A DNA stretch of 35,002 nucleotides, from the NCBI GenBank assembly GCA_934726455.1, contig CAKVDS010000023.1, positions 1 to 35,002 of the forward strand, given 5' to 3'. Positions 1 to 9,024 of this stretch are shown one piece after another. Position 1 is the stretch's first letter. The number at the start of each line of letters is the position of its first letter. Below the pieces are notes generated by a model. The model had not been told where the DNA came from, did no database searches, and saw only the letters and a program-made list of their open reading frames with translations. Both the position numbers and the translations under genes were made by a program. The DNA is from an uncultured Bacteroidales bacterium. GTDB lineage: Bacteria; Bacteroidota; Bacteroidia; Bacteroidales; UBA932.

Positions 1-81
1 CGGCAGCCCTGTCACGGTGGCGGCTAATACATTTATTATTAACGCTATACGCGATAAGCCTCCCACAATTTCAGCACAGGA

Positions 82-99
82 CAACAAGCTTTCTTGTTG
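82..99 (-). terminator. Weak hairpin after the ATPase gene
   Basis: A perfect 7-bp stem (CAACAAG/CTTGTTG) with a 4-nt loop lies just past the stop codon of the leftmost ATPase gene. It could end that transcript, but no T-run follows on the minus strand, so this is only a possible terminator. Positions 1-81 show no gene or motif I can support. Confidence 0.25.
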
Positions 100-111
100 A
101 TAGTCAAATTG

Positions 112-1467
112 TTATCCGCCACAGATATTCTCCAGAACTCTGTCAATCTGCCCGACATAATAGAACGGCAGATTAATCAGTCTGAAATGTTTATTGCCAG
201 GAATTGGCGTCGTCAATTCCTGAATGCTGAACTGCCCGCTCCATACTCTTATTGCCGTAATAGGCGACTCACTGTTATTCACGAAAGCATGAACAGATCT
301 GAGATGTGCGTTCGAGCCTGATTTCACTTCTATCGGGACAATCCCCGACCTGTCCTGCCAGATGAAGTCAACTTCCGCCGCTGAACCGGCTTTGTCACGC
401 ACCCAAAAACTCTGATTCTCACGATAATGCCTGTCCAACACCGGTCTCATCTCTTGAGCCGCAATCTGTTCCGCAGCCCTGCCTCTCCAAGTGTCCAACA
501 AATCCTTATTCTGCAGATACTCCAATTGTATGCCAGCAACAAAGTTTGTCAACCCGCTGTCCAACATGATAAGTTTAGGGTTTCTCCTCTTTGAGGGCAG
601 CGCTGGCAAGGCGGTTGAAGTCACAGGATAATCCAACGACAGAAGATAGGCTTTCTCGAGAATGTTCATAGCATCATGAATCTGCCTGGATGAGTAGGTG
701 CTCTCACCGAATTTCGCAAATTTAATTATCTCGGCCGCACTGCCCCATGCCGTTGAAAGGACATGCTGGAGCACTTTTGCCTGCTCCTCATTCCTGACAA
801 ACTTTCCGACATCTTCGCCATAGCCTTTGACCAGAGAATTGAAAATGGGTGAAAGGCGCTCTATGTCACCAGTCTCAATATACTCGGACACAGCTTCCGG
901 CATCCCACCTATCAGGGCATACCTGTTGAATTCAGCAATGAGATCATCATGCAGAAGTTCATGCGCGTGCAGATTTCTTATGGCATCAGCCCAAACGTCT
1001 AAACCCTTTGCCTCCAAATACTCGAGAAACGTGAAGGGCCGGAGAGTAAGGTACTCCACTCTCCCTACTGGAAATGAGACTTTCCTCTTTGTCAAGACCT
1101 GCAGCCTGCTTCCGGCTGCAATGACATATACGGAAGGTAGATCCTCAAAGAAATACCTCAGCATAGCAACTGCACGTGGTTCTTCCTGTATCTCATCAAT
1201 AAAAAGGAGTATTCTCCCCGTATTGTCAAGGACGATTCTGTTTTTCAAACAGATATATTGCCAGATGTCGTTCACATTGTCAAACCTGCGAAATATGTCC
1301 GCATCCGCCGTCTCCAGATTCAATCTGATGAAAGCATCAAACTCCTTTCCGAATTCTTCCACAAGCGTGGTTTTGCCCACCTGTCTGGCTCCTCGCAGAA
1401 CCAGCGGCTTTCTGTTTTTCTTTTCCGCCCATCCCTTCAGTTGGAGCATCAGTTCTCTTTTATACAT
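112..1467 (-). CDS. AAA ATPase with C-terminal DUF4143 domain
   Basis: A 451-residue P-loop ATPase of the AAA_14/DUF4143 family, common in multiple copies in Bacteroidetes; its biological role is not established. Visible motifs are Walker A GARQVGKT (residues 26-33), Walker B ILLFIDE (D91-E92), and a C-terminal AEVDFIW...IEVKSG signature (E365, D367, E380, K382) resembling a PD-(D/E)XK nuclease fold. The reading frame stays open upstream to 1569, but I place the start at 1467 (MYKREL) because family members begin just before the Walker A region. The upstream codons are repeat DNA that also overlaps a predicted promoter, and they would encode an unlikely aromatic-rich leader. The gene is single, reads leftward and follows the lipoprotein/SusCD operon across a 121-bp gap filled with three palindromes. 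Family call is firm; function unknown. Confidence 0.88.
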   Translation of the reverse strand: MYKRELMLQLKGWAEKKNRKPLVLRGARQVGKTTLVEEFGKEFDAFIRLNLETADADIFRRFDNVNDIWQYICLKNRIVLDNTGRILLFIDEIQEEPRAVAMLRYFFEDLPSVYVIAAGSRLQVLTKRKVSFPVGRVEYLTLRPFTFLEYLEAKGLDVWADAIRNLHAHELLHDDLIAEFNRYALIGGMPEAVSEYIETGDIERLSPIFNSLVKGYGEDVGKFVRNEEQAKVLQHVLSTAWGSAAEIIKFAKFGESTYSSRQIHDAMNILEKAYLLSLDYPVTSTALPALPSKRRNPKLIMLDSGLTNFVAGIQLEYLQNKDLLDTWRGRAAEQIAAQEMRPVLDRHYRENQSFWVRDKAGSAAEVDFIWQDRSGIVPIEVKSGSNAHLRSVHAFVNNSESPITAIRVWSGQFSIQELTTPIPGNKHFRLINLPFYYVGQIDRVLENICGG

Positions 1468-1487
1468 AAGTAAATGGTTTTCAAATA

Positions 1488-1521
1488 CAAATATATAAAA
1501 CTTTCCTAATCTATAGGCAAA
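1488..1521 (-). promoter_or_regulatory. Predicted promoter of the DUF4143 ATPase gene
   Basis: On the minus strand a perfect Bacteroidetes -7 box TATATTTG lies at 1488-1495, with TTTG at 1518-1521, a 22-bp spacer (slightly long against the usual 19-21). Transcription would begin near 1481, leaving about 14 nt before the ATG at 1467. The spacer contains the first of three palindromic units (1505-1517), so a protein bound there would compete with RNA polymerase. Confidence 0.45.
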
Positions 1522-1583
1522 AACAAAGAGAAAGTTGCCTAAAACATAGGCAACTTTCCCGTAAACCACGCCTAATCTATAGG
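1505..1583. repeat. Three 13-bp palindromic units at exact 33-bp spacing
   Basis: Units CCTAATCTATAGG (1505-1517), CCTAAAACATAGG (1538-1550) and CCTAATCTATAGG (1571-1583) share the form CCTA-N5-TAGG, usually extended to TTGCCTA-N5-TAGGCAA. Their starts are exactly 33 bp apart, about three helical turns, so the same face of the DNA is presented three times. The first and third are identical over 16 bases (1505-1520 and 1571-1586). The sequences between units are not conserved. The first unit sits in the predicted ATPase promoter spacer. This arrangement suits a cooperative operator or a recognition array; the binding factor is unknown. Confidence 0.75.
1530..1558 (-). terminator. Hairpin that may end the SusCD-lipoprotein operon
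   Basis: The middle palindromic unit is extended to a perfect 11-bp inverted repeat (1530-1540 with 1548-1558) and a 7-nt loop. Read on the minus strand it is followed by the T-rich stretch TCTTTGTTTTTG, so it could act as an intrinsic terminator for the operon that stops at 1589. The same DNA is part of the three-unit array, so terminator and operator roles cannot be separated by sequence. Confidence 0.4.
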
Positions 1584-1588
1584 CAACA

Positions 1589-2494
1589 CTATGGCAGAAG
1601 CACCGTCAGCTTGTAGGCCCCGTCATTGAGGAATCCGTACTGGAAGTCAGGTAGACAATAGACCGGATAGAGCTGGAGTTCCTTGTCTGAGATCCGGCGG
1701 TTCTCGGAGGCGTACTGGGAGAAGTCCTTGCCCCACTGATACTCGGACGGATAATAGGCGTATGCCGGATACTTCCCCTGAACTTTCATCCCGGTGCAGA
1801 AAGGTTCGTAGTATATGCTTCCGTCAGAACGTACAGAGAACTGCACATACTCCGAAGGTGTACCGGCCCAGCCGTTCTCCGCATATTCCTCAGCCGTAAG
1901 TCCCTCGGAATAAGGATCCATGACACGGTATATGTCCGCCTCCTCAGCCTTGTAGATGTCAGCCTGATAACTGTTGTCAAACACACAGCGGTCAGTCCAC
2001 GTGCATTTGCCGAGGTACTTGAAGTTGAGTTTGCGGCTCGCGGTGATGACCACGCTCCCCTTCTGCGACGGGCTCAGATTGTCCTTGATGGAGAGGCGCA
2101 TACGATACTTGGTATCGATACCGAGCTTGTCTATGTCGGAGAAGCGGATCTGCGCGTATGCCTCGTGGCTTCCGTCAGCGAACAGCACCCGGCGCGCTAT
2201 CAGAGAGAAGATTCCGGCAGGATCAGTATCTGTCCAGCAGGTCTTCCCGGAAGCATCAAGAGTCTCAAACTCAAGAGACAGGTCCGCCTGAAACACATCT
2301 TCATCTCCCCTGTAGACAGGTACGAGAATCTGGTTGGCATCTTCCGCGCTCAATTCAGTATTCAGCACAGAAGAGGCAAACGCCAATCCAGAAGAGCCTT
2401 CATAAAGCGTGGAAACCTGGTCCTTTGAGCAGGACAGGCAGAGGAGCGAAAGCAACGCAGCGCTAACGCTGTATATAAGGGTTCTGGTCTTCAT
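1589..2494 (-). CDS. Surface lipoprotein, last gene of SusCD-type operon
   Basis: A 301-residue predicted lipoprotein: signal segment with lipobox LCLSC (acylated Cys22). The mature part looks like two halves: a beta-rich N-terminal domain (about 30-155) resembling the DUF1735/Calx-beta-like modules of SusCD-linked lipoproteins, and a C-terminal half starting FKYLGKCTWTD with an 'IYRVMDPY' segment, a pattern seen in Bacteroidetes lipoproteins of this class. It overlaps the end of the SusD gene by 32 bp, which suggests translational coupling. By analogy with SusE/F-position proteins it probably sits on the cell surface and binds substrate, but no ligand can be read from sequence. Confidence 0.8.
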   Translation of the reverse strand: MKTRTLIYSVSAALLSLLCLSCSKDQVSTLYEGSSGLAFASSVLNTELSAEDANQILVPVYRGDEDVFQADLSLEFETLDASGKTCWTDTDPAGIFSLIARRVLFADGSHEAYAQIRFSDIDKLGIDTKYRMRLSIKDNLSPSQKGSVVITASRKLNFKYLGKCTWTDRCVFDNSYQADIYKAEEADIYRVMDPYSEGLTAEEYAENGWAGTPSEYVQFSVRSDGSIYYEPFCTGMKVQGKYPAYAYYPSEYQWGKDFSQYASENRRISDKELQLYPVYCLPDFQYGFLNDGAYKLTVLLP

Positions 2495-4109
2495 CTGAAA
2501 TGTTCGGATTATTGTCTATTTCTGTCTGGGGTATCATAAGGATGCACTCGAGATAGTCAGCAGGGAAAGCCGCATACTCGGAGTACTTGCTGAGAATGTT
2601 GGTATGGTTGGACTTTTCGCCTCCGACAGTCCAGTCCCTTGTCCAGCCCTTCCCGAGACGCAGGATGTCGAATATGCGTCCTGTCTCGCCCCAGAGCTCG
2701 ATGCGCCTCTGGAGAAGAATTTCGTCCATAAGGGTTTTCACCACACCGGTACTTGCAAAAGTCTGCTCGTCACCGGTCAGTTTTGAGACACGCGCGGCAT
2801 AGCCCGGATCACGGCGCGAACCGAGCTCGCACAGTGTCTCTCGGGCTTCCTTATATTCCCCGAGACGGCATAGGGCTTCAGCCTTGATGAGCACCGCCTC
2901 CTCAAGCCTCATGAATATGTAGTCACCAAGATAGCTCTTCTGCTCCTTCCACTGGAACTTGTGCTGGTTGTAGTCGATATTGGCCCCGTACTTCCACTTG
3001 GACGCCGGGATGCCGATATTGCCGTTCCACCAGCCCTTGCGGATATCCGAGTCCGGTATCTGCGCATAAAGCCAGTTGCTGATGCACTTCGGAGACTCGG
3101 CGGCATAGTAGATGTCCGTGCAGGCATCCATCTGCGAAAAGAACGACGCATAGACGGTGGACTGGTCCGAAAGGACTTTCGCGCCCCAGATCACCGAAGA
3201 CGAGCTCACCGAATTGAACGGTGTGCTGCCTGTCGTCCATGCCTTGGAGGCATCATCAAATTGTCCCTTGACCACCGTGGCTTCATCCATGCTCAAAAGC
3301 GACCTGCCGGGCTTGCTGAGCACAATTCCGGCCGCCTCTGCCGCCGTCTCCCAGTCATTCATCACCAGAGCCACGCGCGCCTTGAGCATATTGGCGGCAT
3401 AATAGTCCATCTCGCTTATATCACCTTGGCTTTTGCCCGAAACCTCATAACGGGTCATCGCGCTGTCAAGGTCGTCAAGTATCCTGTCATACACATCCTG
3501 CACCGTGCCGCGCCCCTTGCCCTTGGAAGAACTCAGGGTAGGTTCTGTATACACCGGCACGCCCGGAAGATCCTCATGCCCTTTGTAGGTCTGCTGGTAG
3601 GACTGTATCAGCATGAAATATGAGAACGCCCTGACGGCATAGGCCTGGGCCATCAGATAATTCAACTTGGCCTTGTCCCCGGCAGCCGTGTACTCCGCGG
3701 AAAGGATGTAGTTGACGTTGTTGATGATCTGATAAAAATAAGTCCAGGTGAAATAACACCTCTGGATCTTGCTTGTGTAGCGCTCACGGGTCTCGTAGCT
3801 GTAGTCTTTCCAGAACCAGCCCGGGCCCTCGGCAGTCTGCACCATGTCCTCGCCCATGAGGTCCGCTGCCAGAGTCACGGCCAGGTTGCCGAAACACTGG
3901 TGAGCATTGGCTGTGACGAAATCTATCCGGTTGTACATGGTGGCATAGACTCCGTTCATCGCCACCTCGATGGCATCGGCATCCTTGAGGATCAGGTTCT
4001 TGTCCACATCGGTCGAGGGAGAAGTCTCAAGCATCCCCGAGCATGAGCAAAGCGCCGCCGCACACACGGCAGCCATCACAGACCTTGTTTTCAATATGTT
4101 GAGTATCAT
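2463..4109 (-). CDS. SusD/RagB family substrate-binding lipoprotein
   Basis: A 548-residue SusD-type lipoprotein, the lid and glycan/peptide-binding partner of the TonB-dependent transporter encoded immediately upstream (8-bp gap). The N-terminal signal ends in ALCSC, with the likely acylated Cys23. The body has the usual features: an N-terminal segment DADAIEVAMNGVYATMYNR, the helical TPR-like region with 'YLMAQAYAVRAFSYFMLIQ' (where the family has LRAFYYF-like motifs), and a C-terminal 'RRIELWGETGRIFDILRLG' element typical of SusD proteins (usually ER..E...EG.R..DL.R). The C terminus 'IPQTEIDNNPNI' also matches the family (IP..E...NP). Substrate unknown; the operon has no recognisable glycoside hydrolase, so a non-glycan ligand is possible. 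Confidence 0.95.
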   Translation of the reverse strand: MILNILKTRSVMAAVCAAALCSCSGMLETSPSTDVDKNLILKDADAIEVAMNGVYATMYNRIDFVTANAHQCFGNLAVTLAADLMGEDMVQTAEGPGWFWKDYSYETRERYTSKIQRCYFTWTYFYQIINNVNYILSAEYTAAGDKAKLNYLMAQAYAVRAFSYFMLIQSYQQTYKGHEDLPGVPVYTEPTLSSSKGKGRGTVQDVYDRILDDLDSAMTRYEVSGKSQGDISEMDYYAANMLKARVALVMNDWETAAEAAGIVLSKPGRSLLSMDEATVVKGQFDDASKAWTTGSTPFNSVSSSSVIWGAKVLSDQSTVYASFFSQMDACTDIYYAAESPKCISNWLYAQIPDSDIRKGWWNGNIGIPASKWKYGANIDYNQHKFQWKEQKSYLGDYIFMRLEEAVLIKAEALCRLGEYKEARETLCELGSRRDPGYAARVSKLTGDEQTFASTGVVKTLMDEILLQRRIELWGETGRIFDILRLGKGWTRDWTVGGEKSNHTNILSKYSEYAAFPADYLECILMIPQTEIDNNPNISDEDQNPYIQR

Positions 4110-4117
4110 CTTGCAAC

Positions 4118-7100
4118 TTAGAATTTAAGATCCACACCAAGATTGAGAGTCCGGTTCGGCGTGTAAGAGTACGAAGTGGAACCGGAGAAATCAGCCTGCG
4201 GATTCATACCCTTGAGGCTCGTCAGAATCCATGGACTGTCACAGGAAAGATAGACCCTGAGGGACTCTATGCCGGCTCCGGAGAGCAGAGCCGCGGGCAA
4301 GGTGTATCCCAGAGATATGTTCTTCACGGCAAAATATGACGCATCCACGAGGAAACGGTCAGATGCCAGAGTGGAGAGAGTGGTCAAAGCCTTCGGCACA
4401 TCAGTGACATCCCCCGCCCGAGTCCAGCTGCGCAGGACATTCTTGTGGTAGGTCTGTCCGATAAACGACGGTTCCATCAAGGAACGGTAGATATTGTCGA
4501 AAACCTTGCCGCCGAGCGAGTAGGTGAAGAGAACTGAAAGATCCAGCCCCTTCCAGCTGAAGTTGGAGGAAAGCGAACCATAAATATCAGGAATCCTGCA
4601 TCCGAAAACATACTTGCTCCCGGATGCGGCCGTGGCATTGTTGGTGATATACTCGCTGCCTTCTATCATGTTGCCCTGCGCATCCTTCTTGTACGCCCAG
4701 TACAGTTGATCCCCAGTGGCGGGGTCGACTCCGGCGCTCTTGGACAGATAGAAAGAATTGATCGGCAGGCCCTCGCGGATGAGGAACACACCGTTCACGA
4801 TGTCCTCCCCGTCGTCAGAGAGTTTCAGCACCCTGTTGCGCAGGGTCGAGCCCATCCAGCCTATGCTCCAGTGCAGGTCCCTCTCGGAGACGATGTCCGC
4901 ATTGAGGCTTATGTCGAAACCCGTGTTGAGAATGCTTCCGACATTGTCATAGTATCCCGGGAAACCGAGAGAGATCGCCATAGGCGTATCTAGAAGCAGG
5001 TCCGTGGTCTTGCGGCTGTACCACTCCACCGTGCCGGACAGCCTGTCGAAGAGGCGGAACTCCAGACCGGTGTTGAAGTTGCCGTTCTTCTCCCAAGTGA
5101 TGTCACGGCTCTCGACGGAGGTGATGATCGCCCCGGAATGGTTGGCATTGGGGTAATTCATCGAATAGAGGGACTGCCAGGCATAGAATGAGCCGAGGTT
5201 GTCATTGCCCTGCACACCATAGCTCGCCTTGAGGGTGAGGTTGTTGATCCAGGACTTGTCCTTGAGGAACGGCTCCTGGGAGATGCGCCACGAACCGCCC
5301 ACTGACCAGAAAGCTCCCCAGCGGTTGTCTCTCATGAAGCGCGATGATGCGTCCATACGGAAGCTGGCCGAGAAATAATAGCGGTCCGCGTATGAGTAAT
5401 TGACACGTGAGAGCCATGAGTCGATGGCATAACGGTCCGTCTGCGAATTGGCGTCGGCCAGGGTCGAGCCCATGCCCAGATCATCATAGTCATCAAAAGG
5501 GAAACCTGTCCTGGATGCGAGAGTATAACGGAATTCGTAGTTGTAGAACTCGTGTCCGGCCATGGCGTCCACGCTGTGATCCCCGAACTTCCCGTTCCAC
5601 GTGAGCAGCTGGTTCCAGGTATAGCTGAGCATGCGTCCGTTCTCCTTGGTGAGGCGACCGGTGCCGGCTGCGTTGCCGGAGATGCGGTTGTAGTTGGTGC
5701 TCTCATAAGTGTTGGAGTTGTCCGCACCAAGGTTGGTCGAGAGTTTGAAACCCCCGAACTTCAGGGCTGCATTTGCACGCAGGTTCACTGTCCCGGTCTG
5801 GCTGTAGTACTCGTCATCGAAGAGGGTGGCCACGGAGTTCTTGTTGTTCTGTGCACCCGCAGGGCGGGACTTGCCGTAGTCGAAGACCCTGGAACCGCTC
5901 CCGTCCAGCACATCGCTCCCGTCCGGATTCTTCTCATACACCGGGTAGATCGGGGCCATCATCATCGCGGAGTACCAGACATTGGTGTTGTTGGAGCTGC
6001 CGTCCGAGCCGAGGAAACGGCTGTCACTGTAGGTGTAGTTGACATCGGCGCCGAAATCAAACCACTCCTTCGGACTCATCTGGGTCCCGACCCTCGCGGT
6101 ATAGCGCTTGAATCCTGTGGTCTTGAGGGTCCCCTGCTCATCAAGATAGCCGAGCGATGCGAAGTAGCGCCCCAGCTTTCCTCCCCCGTTGGCGGAGAAC
6201 TGGTACTCCTGACGGAAAGCCGCCTTGCGCTGCGCCTCGTCCAGCCAATTCTCCGAGTATTTAAGAGAAGCACTTGGCACCACCTTGCCGTTTGAGTCGA
6301 AGACCTCCTCTATCGGCAGGTTATAAGGATTATAGATATTGTCCGTGCCGAGGAAGCGGCTTGCAAGCCTTCCCACCGTCATGCCGGCAGCCACAGAAGG
6401 CAGATAGCCCTCGGTGCTCACGAGATCATTGTATGTGGCGGCATAGATATGCTCCATATACTCGTCCGCGTCAAGTGTCTCGTAAGGAGGTATGGCCCTG
6501 GAACTTATTCCGGCCTTGATATTGAGAGCCAGTTTGATGGCCCCTTCTGTGTCCTTGCCTGACTTGGTGGTGATCATGATGACCCCGTTGGCGCCGCGGG
6601 CCCCGTAGAGGGCACCTGCCGATGCGTCCTTGAGGACGGACATCGTCTCTATGTCGTTGCTGTTGATGGAGCTGAGATCGCCGTCATACGGCACGCCGTC
6701 CACCACGAGCAGCGGAGCATTGGAAGCGTTGATGGAGCCGTATCCGCGCACACGCAGATCCGCACCGCTTCCCGGCTGCCCGCTTCCGGAAGTCACCATC
6801 ACTCCTGCCACCTGCCCGTCAAGCATCTTGGAAACATCCGTCACCGCCCTGTCCTTGAACTTGTCAGCCTTGACCACCTCGGCGGAACCGGTGAAAGACT
6901 CTTTCTTCGTAGTACCGTAGGCCACGACAATGACTTCATCCAGAAGATCCCTGTTGACATCAAGTTCTATATTGAGTATGCTGACATCCCCGAGCACGAC
7001 TGTTTTCGGCACCATGCCGAGACAGGAGAAGCTGAGACGGTCGCCCGGCTGAGCCTTGATCAGATAGCGGCCGTCAAAGTCGGTGATAGCCGACACGCCG

Positions 7101-7246
7101 CTCCCCTCCACCACTACCGTGGCTCCGATCAGGGTCTCCGAATTAGAACTGTCAGTCACAACCCCTGACACCTCACGGACCTGGGCCCGGAGAGCAAGAG
7201 TTGTGACTGCAGAGAGGATGAGGGAGAGAATGATTCCTCTTCTCAT
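4118..7246 (-). CDS. SusC/RagA family TonB-dependent outer-membrane transporter
   Basis: A 1042-residue outer-membrane transporter. Order of parts: signal peptide ending ALRAQ (about residue 22), a carboxypeptidase-regulatory-like domain (about 24-100, 'VSGVVTDSSNSETLIGATV'), TonB box region DEVIVVAYGT, plug domain with 'VRGYGSINASNAPLLVVDG' and 'DASAGALYGARGANGVIMI', then the 22-strand barrel ending in an aromatic terminal strand 'LNLGVDLKF'. It forms a pair with the SusD protein encoded 8 bp downstream. Its ATG follows directly on the TAA of the preceding lipoprotein gene, so the two are almost surely co-translated. Energy comes from TonB/ExbBD, not in this window. Substrate cannot be inferred. 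Confidence 0.97.
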   Translation of the reverse strand: MRRGIILSLILSAVTTLALRAQVREVSGVVTDSSNSETLIGATVVVEGSGVSAITDFDGRYLIKAQPGDRLSFSCLGMVPKTVVLGDVSILNIELDVNRDLLDEVIVVAYGTTKKESFTGSAEVVKADKFKDRAVTDVSKMLDGQVAGVMVTSGSGQPGSGADLRVRGYGSINASNAPLLVVDGVPYDGDLSSINSNDIETMSVLKDASAGALYGARGANGVIMITTKSGKDTEGAIKLALNIKAGISSRAIPPYETLDADEYMEHIYAATYNDLVSTEGYLPSVAAGMTVGRLASRFLGTDNIYNPYNLPIEEVFDSNGKVVPSASLKYSENWLDEAQRKAAFRQEYQFSANGGGKLGRYFASLGYLDEQGTLKTTGFKRYTARVGTQMSPKEWFDFGADVNYTYSDSRFLGSDGSSNNTNVWYSAMMMAPIYPVYEKNPDGSDVLDGSGSRVFDYGKSRPAGAQNNKNSVATLFDDEYYSQTGTVNLRANAALKFGGFKLSTNLGADNSNTYESTNYNRISGNAAGTGRLTKENGRMLSYTWNQLLTWNGKFGDHSVDAMAGHEFYNYEFRYTLASRTGFPFDDYDDLGMGSTLADANSQTDRYAIDSWLSRVNYSYADRYYFSASFRMDASSRFMRDNRWGAFWSVGGSWRISQEPFLKDKSWINNLTLKASYGVQGNDNLGSFYAWQSLYSMNYPNANHSGAIITSVESRDITWEKNGNFNTGLEFRLFDRLSGTVEWYSRKTTDLLLDTPMAISLGFPGYYDNVGSILNTGFDISLNADIVSERDLHWSIGWMGSTLRNRVLKLSDDGEDIVNGVFLIREGLPINSFYLSKSAGVDPATGDQLYWAYKKDAQGNMIEGSEYITNNATAASGSKYVFGCRIPDIYGSLSSNFSWKGLDLSVLFTYSLGGKVFDNIYRSLMEPSFIGQTYHKNVLRSWTRAGDVTDVPKALTTLSTLASDRFLVDASYFAVKNISLGYTLPAALLSGAGIESLRVYLSCDSPWILTSLKGMNPQADFSGSTSYSYTPNRTLNLGVDLKF

Positions 7247-9001
7247 TTATTTGATTTTTATGCAACGTACCGTGGCGCCATAAGAACGGTTGAGATAACT
7301 CTCGGCGGCAGGATTGCCCCATGCGAAGACCTCCATAATCATGGTAGTATTGGAAGCTGTGGAAGTCCACATGTTTGTACCGCTGTCCACACGCTCAAAA
7401 ACGCCGGAGGCAGGATCCAGATCCCCATTGAACGGGAACCAATACTCCTTGCCGTCAGTCTGCTTGTAACGGAAGCCTATGCAGTACTCATCATCATACT
7501 CAATATACCACGGATACGATGGATCGTATTTGCCGTCAGTAGTGAGCCCTCCGGCCTTGCTGTATTCTTTGCGGAAACCCCAGGCCTCACCGGCCTCTGG
7601 CACCATCCAGCCCTCCGGGCACGGATCGTACTTTGTCTTGATGTGAGACTGACCACCCCAAAGGTCATTGTCTTGAAGTTCCGCTTTGTCTGTAAGCCAG
7701 TCAACGACAGGCCAGGCAGTAATAGGAGCGCCATAGAAAGTCATCGGATTGTTGATGGCAAGCTGGAGATTGGTGCTGGTTCTGTCGGTATATACAGGAC
7801 GTGTCTCGGCATTGCTGAAGACCTCATTGCCATCGATATCATACATCTTGATGACTTTGGAGGAGTGCACCCCGTCTCCGCAGACAAAAGGATCTTTGCG
7901 GCCGTACTGATACATGTAGCCGAGAGCCTTGTCTGAGAATTTCTCGTTGCTGAGCGCGCCAAGATTACGGTCCATGAAAGTGAAGACATTGCCTGCCTCA
8001 CTCTTCCACACGAACGGATCGGCATCAGGATCATAGTCGCTCACCCAGAGGTGCCAACTCCATACGATGACTCCACCCTTGAGAGCCGCCACTACGGCAT
8101 TTCCGCTAAGGCCAGGATTGAGGGACACCACAAGAGCGCCCTCAGAAGGAGCTGCGGAGACGGACTTCACCATCCCGCGCTCCGTCTGCCAGAGAAGCTT
8201 CGCGTTGTCGAAGTCCACCTTGTCGGCAGAGTTTCCCTCCACAGCCTTGATTGAGATGGTCGAGCCAGGCTTGACGACATAGCAGTTGGCAGCGCCTGCG
8301 GTCTCTGTCACCGGCACGATTGCGATGTCCAGGGAGGCCTTGGCCTCGCGGTCGAAATCATCCTTGACGCTAAGCTCGACTTTCACAGATTCCGTGAGAG
8401 CGGACGGGGCGGTGAGGACAATCTTGCCTGACAGCCCGTCGGAAGCGAGTTCGCACTTGCCGCTCCACGAAGAAGGACTGACTGTCAGCTGCGGAGCAGA
8501 CAGTTTGGCGTCGCCGGTTCCTTTCACAGCGAAAGGTATCTCGAATGAACTGCCAGGACGGCAGGCCATTGACTTGAATTCAGAAGAGAATATTATCTCA
8601 AGAGCCTCGGAAGCCCCGACCTTGACATTGGTCGTAGCCTCCACACTGCGGGAATTGGCCTCATCGACAGCGGTAAGGGTGACTGTCACCGTCTCCCCAG
8701 CTGAAACGGCCGGTGCGGTGAAAAGAACCTCACCCTGATACATGAGAGGATTCTTGACCTCCACTGAAGCACGCTCGTTGGAAGTCTTGGCGCTCACGGA
8801 GATGTCAGCGTTCTCGTGGCCCGTGACCACGAAAGCGAGGGAAATGGTTCCTCCCGGTTCCACGCTGTACTCATCTGAGCCGAAAGCGGCTTTCAGTGAG
8901 CCGAGCTGTGGTTTGGCAGGCTCTTTCTGGCAGGCGCCGGACAGAAGCACGAGCGCGCCGAGCGATAAAGCCGCAAGGGCTTTTGAAAAAGTCTTGAACA
9001 T
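7247..9001 (-). CDS. Large surface lipoprotein with Ig-like domains and FISUMP-like domain
   Basis: A 584-residue lipoprotein (lipobox LLSGAC, Cys24). The N-terminal half appears to hold two Ig-like beta-sandwich repeats (about 35-130 and 132-228) and a third beta module (about 230-320). The C-terminal 250 residues match the pattern of the Fibrobacter succinogenes major paralogous (FISUMP) domain: 'FTFMDRNLGALS', 'YQYGRKDPF', 'DPCPEGWMVP' and terminal 'GATVRCIK'. It is paralogous to the next gene upstream, sharing 'SLNPGLSGNAVVAALKGG' and 'LWVSDYDPDADPF' equivalents, but has an extra Ig-like repeat. Stop codon abuts the susC start. FISUMP domains are found in secreted or surface proteins; their ligand is not established. 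Co-expression with SusCD suggests a surface binding or adhesion role. Confidence 0.85.
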   Translation of the reverse strand: MFKTFSKALAALSLGALVLLSGACQKEPAKPQLGSLKAAFGSDEYSVEPGGTISLAFVVTGHENADISVSAKTSNERASVEVKNPLMYQGEVLFTAPAVSAGETVTVTLTAVDEANSRSVEATTNVKVGASEALEIIFSSEFKSMACRPGSSFEIPFAVKGTGDAKLSAPQLTVSPSSWSGKCELASDGLSGKIVLTAPSALTESVKVELSVKDDFDREAKASLDIAIVPVTETAGAANCYVVKPGSTISIKAVEGNSADKVDFDNAKLLWQTERGMVKSVSAAPSEGALVVSLNPGLSGNAVVAALKGGVIVWSWHLWVSDYDPDADPFVWKSEAGNVFTFMDRNLGALSNEKFSDKALGYMYQYGRKDPFVCGDGVHSSKVIKMYDIDGNEVFSNAETRPVYTDRTSTNLQLAINNPMTFYGAPITAWPVVDWLTDKAELQDNDLWGGQSHIKTKYDPCPEGWMVPEAGEAWGFRKEYSKAGGLTTDGKYDPSYPWYIEYDDEYCIGFRYKQTDGKEYWFPFNGDLDPASGVFERVDSGTNMWTSTASNTTMIMEVFAWGNPAAESYLNRSYGATVRCIKIK

Positions 9002-9024
9002 TATAAATGGGTATTAGTTTTTGA

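Noticed and set aside
1505..1586. CRISPR-like array formed by the three spaced repeats
   Set aside because: The conserved unit is only about 13-17 bp, the step is 33 bp in total, there are only three units and no cas genes; a palindromic operator-type array fits better.
2961..3623. 220-codon open frame antisense to susD
   Set aside because: No motif or start signal; the SusD frame is complete and matches its family here.
5552..6295. 247-codon open frame antisense to susC
   Set aside because: Composition typical of a shadow frame (Val, Gly, His, Arg rich), no motif, and susC is intact across it.
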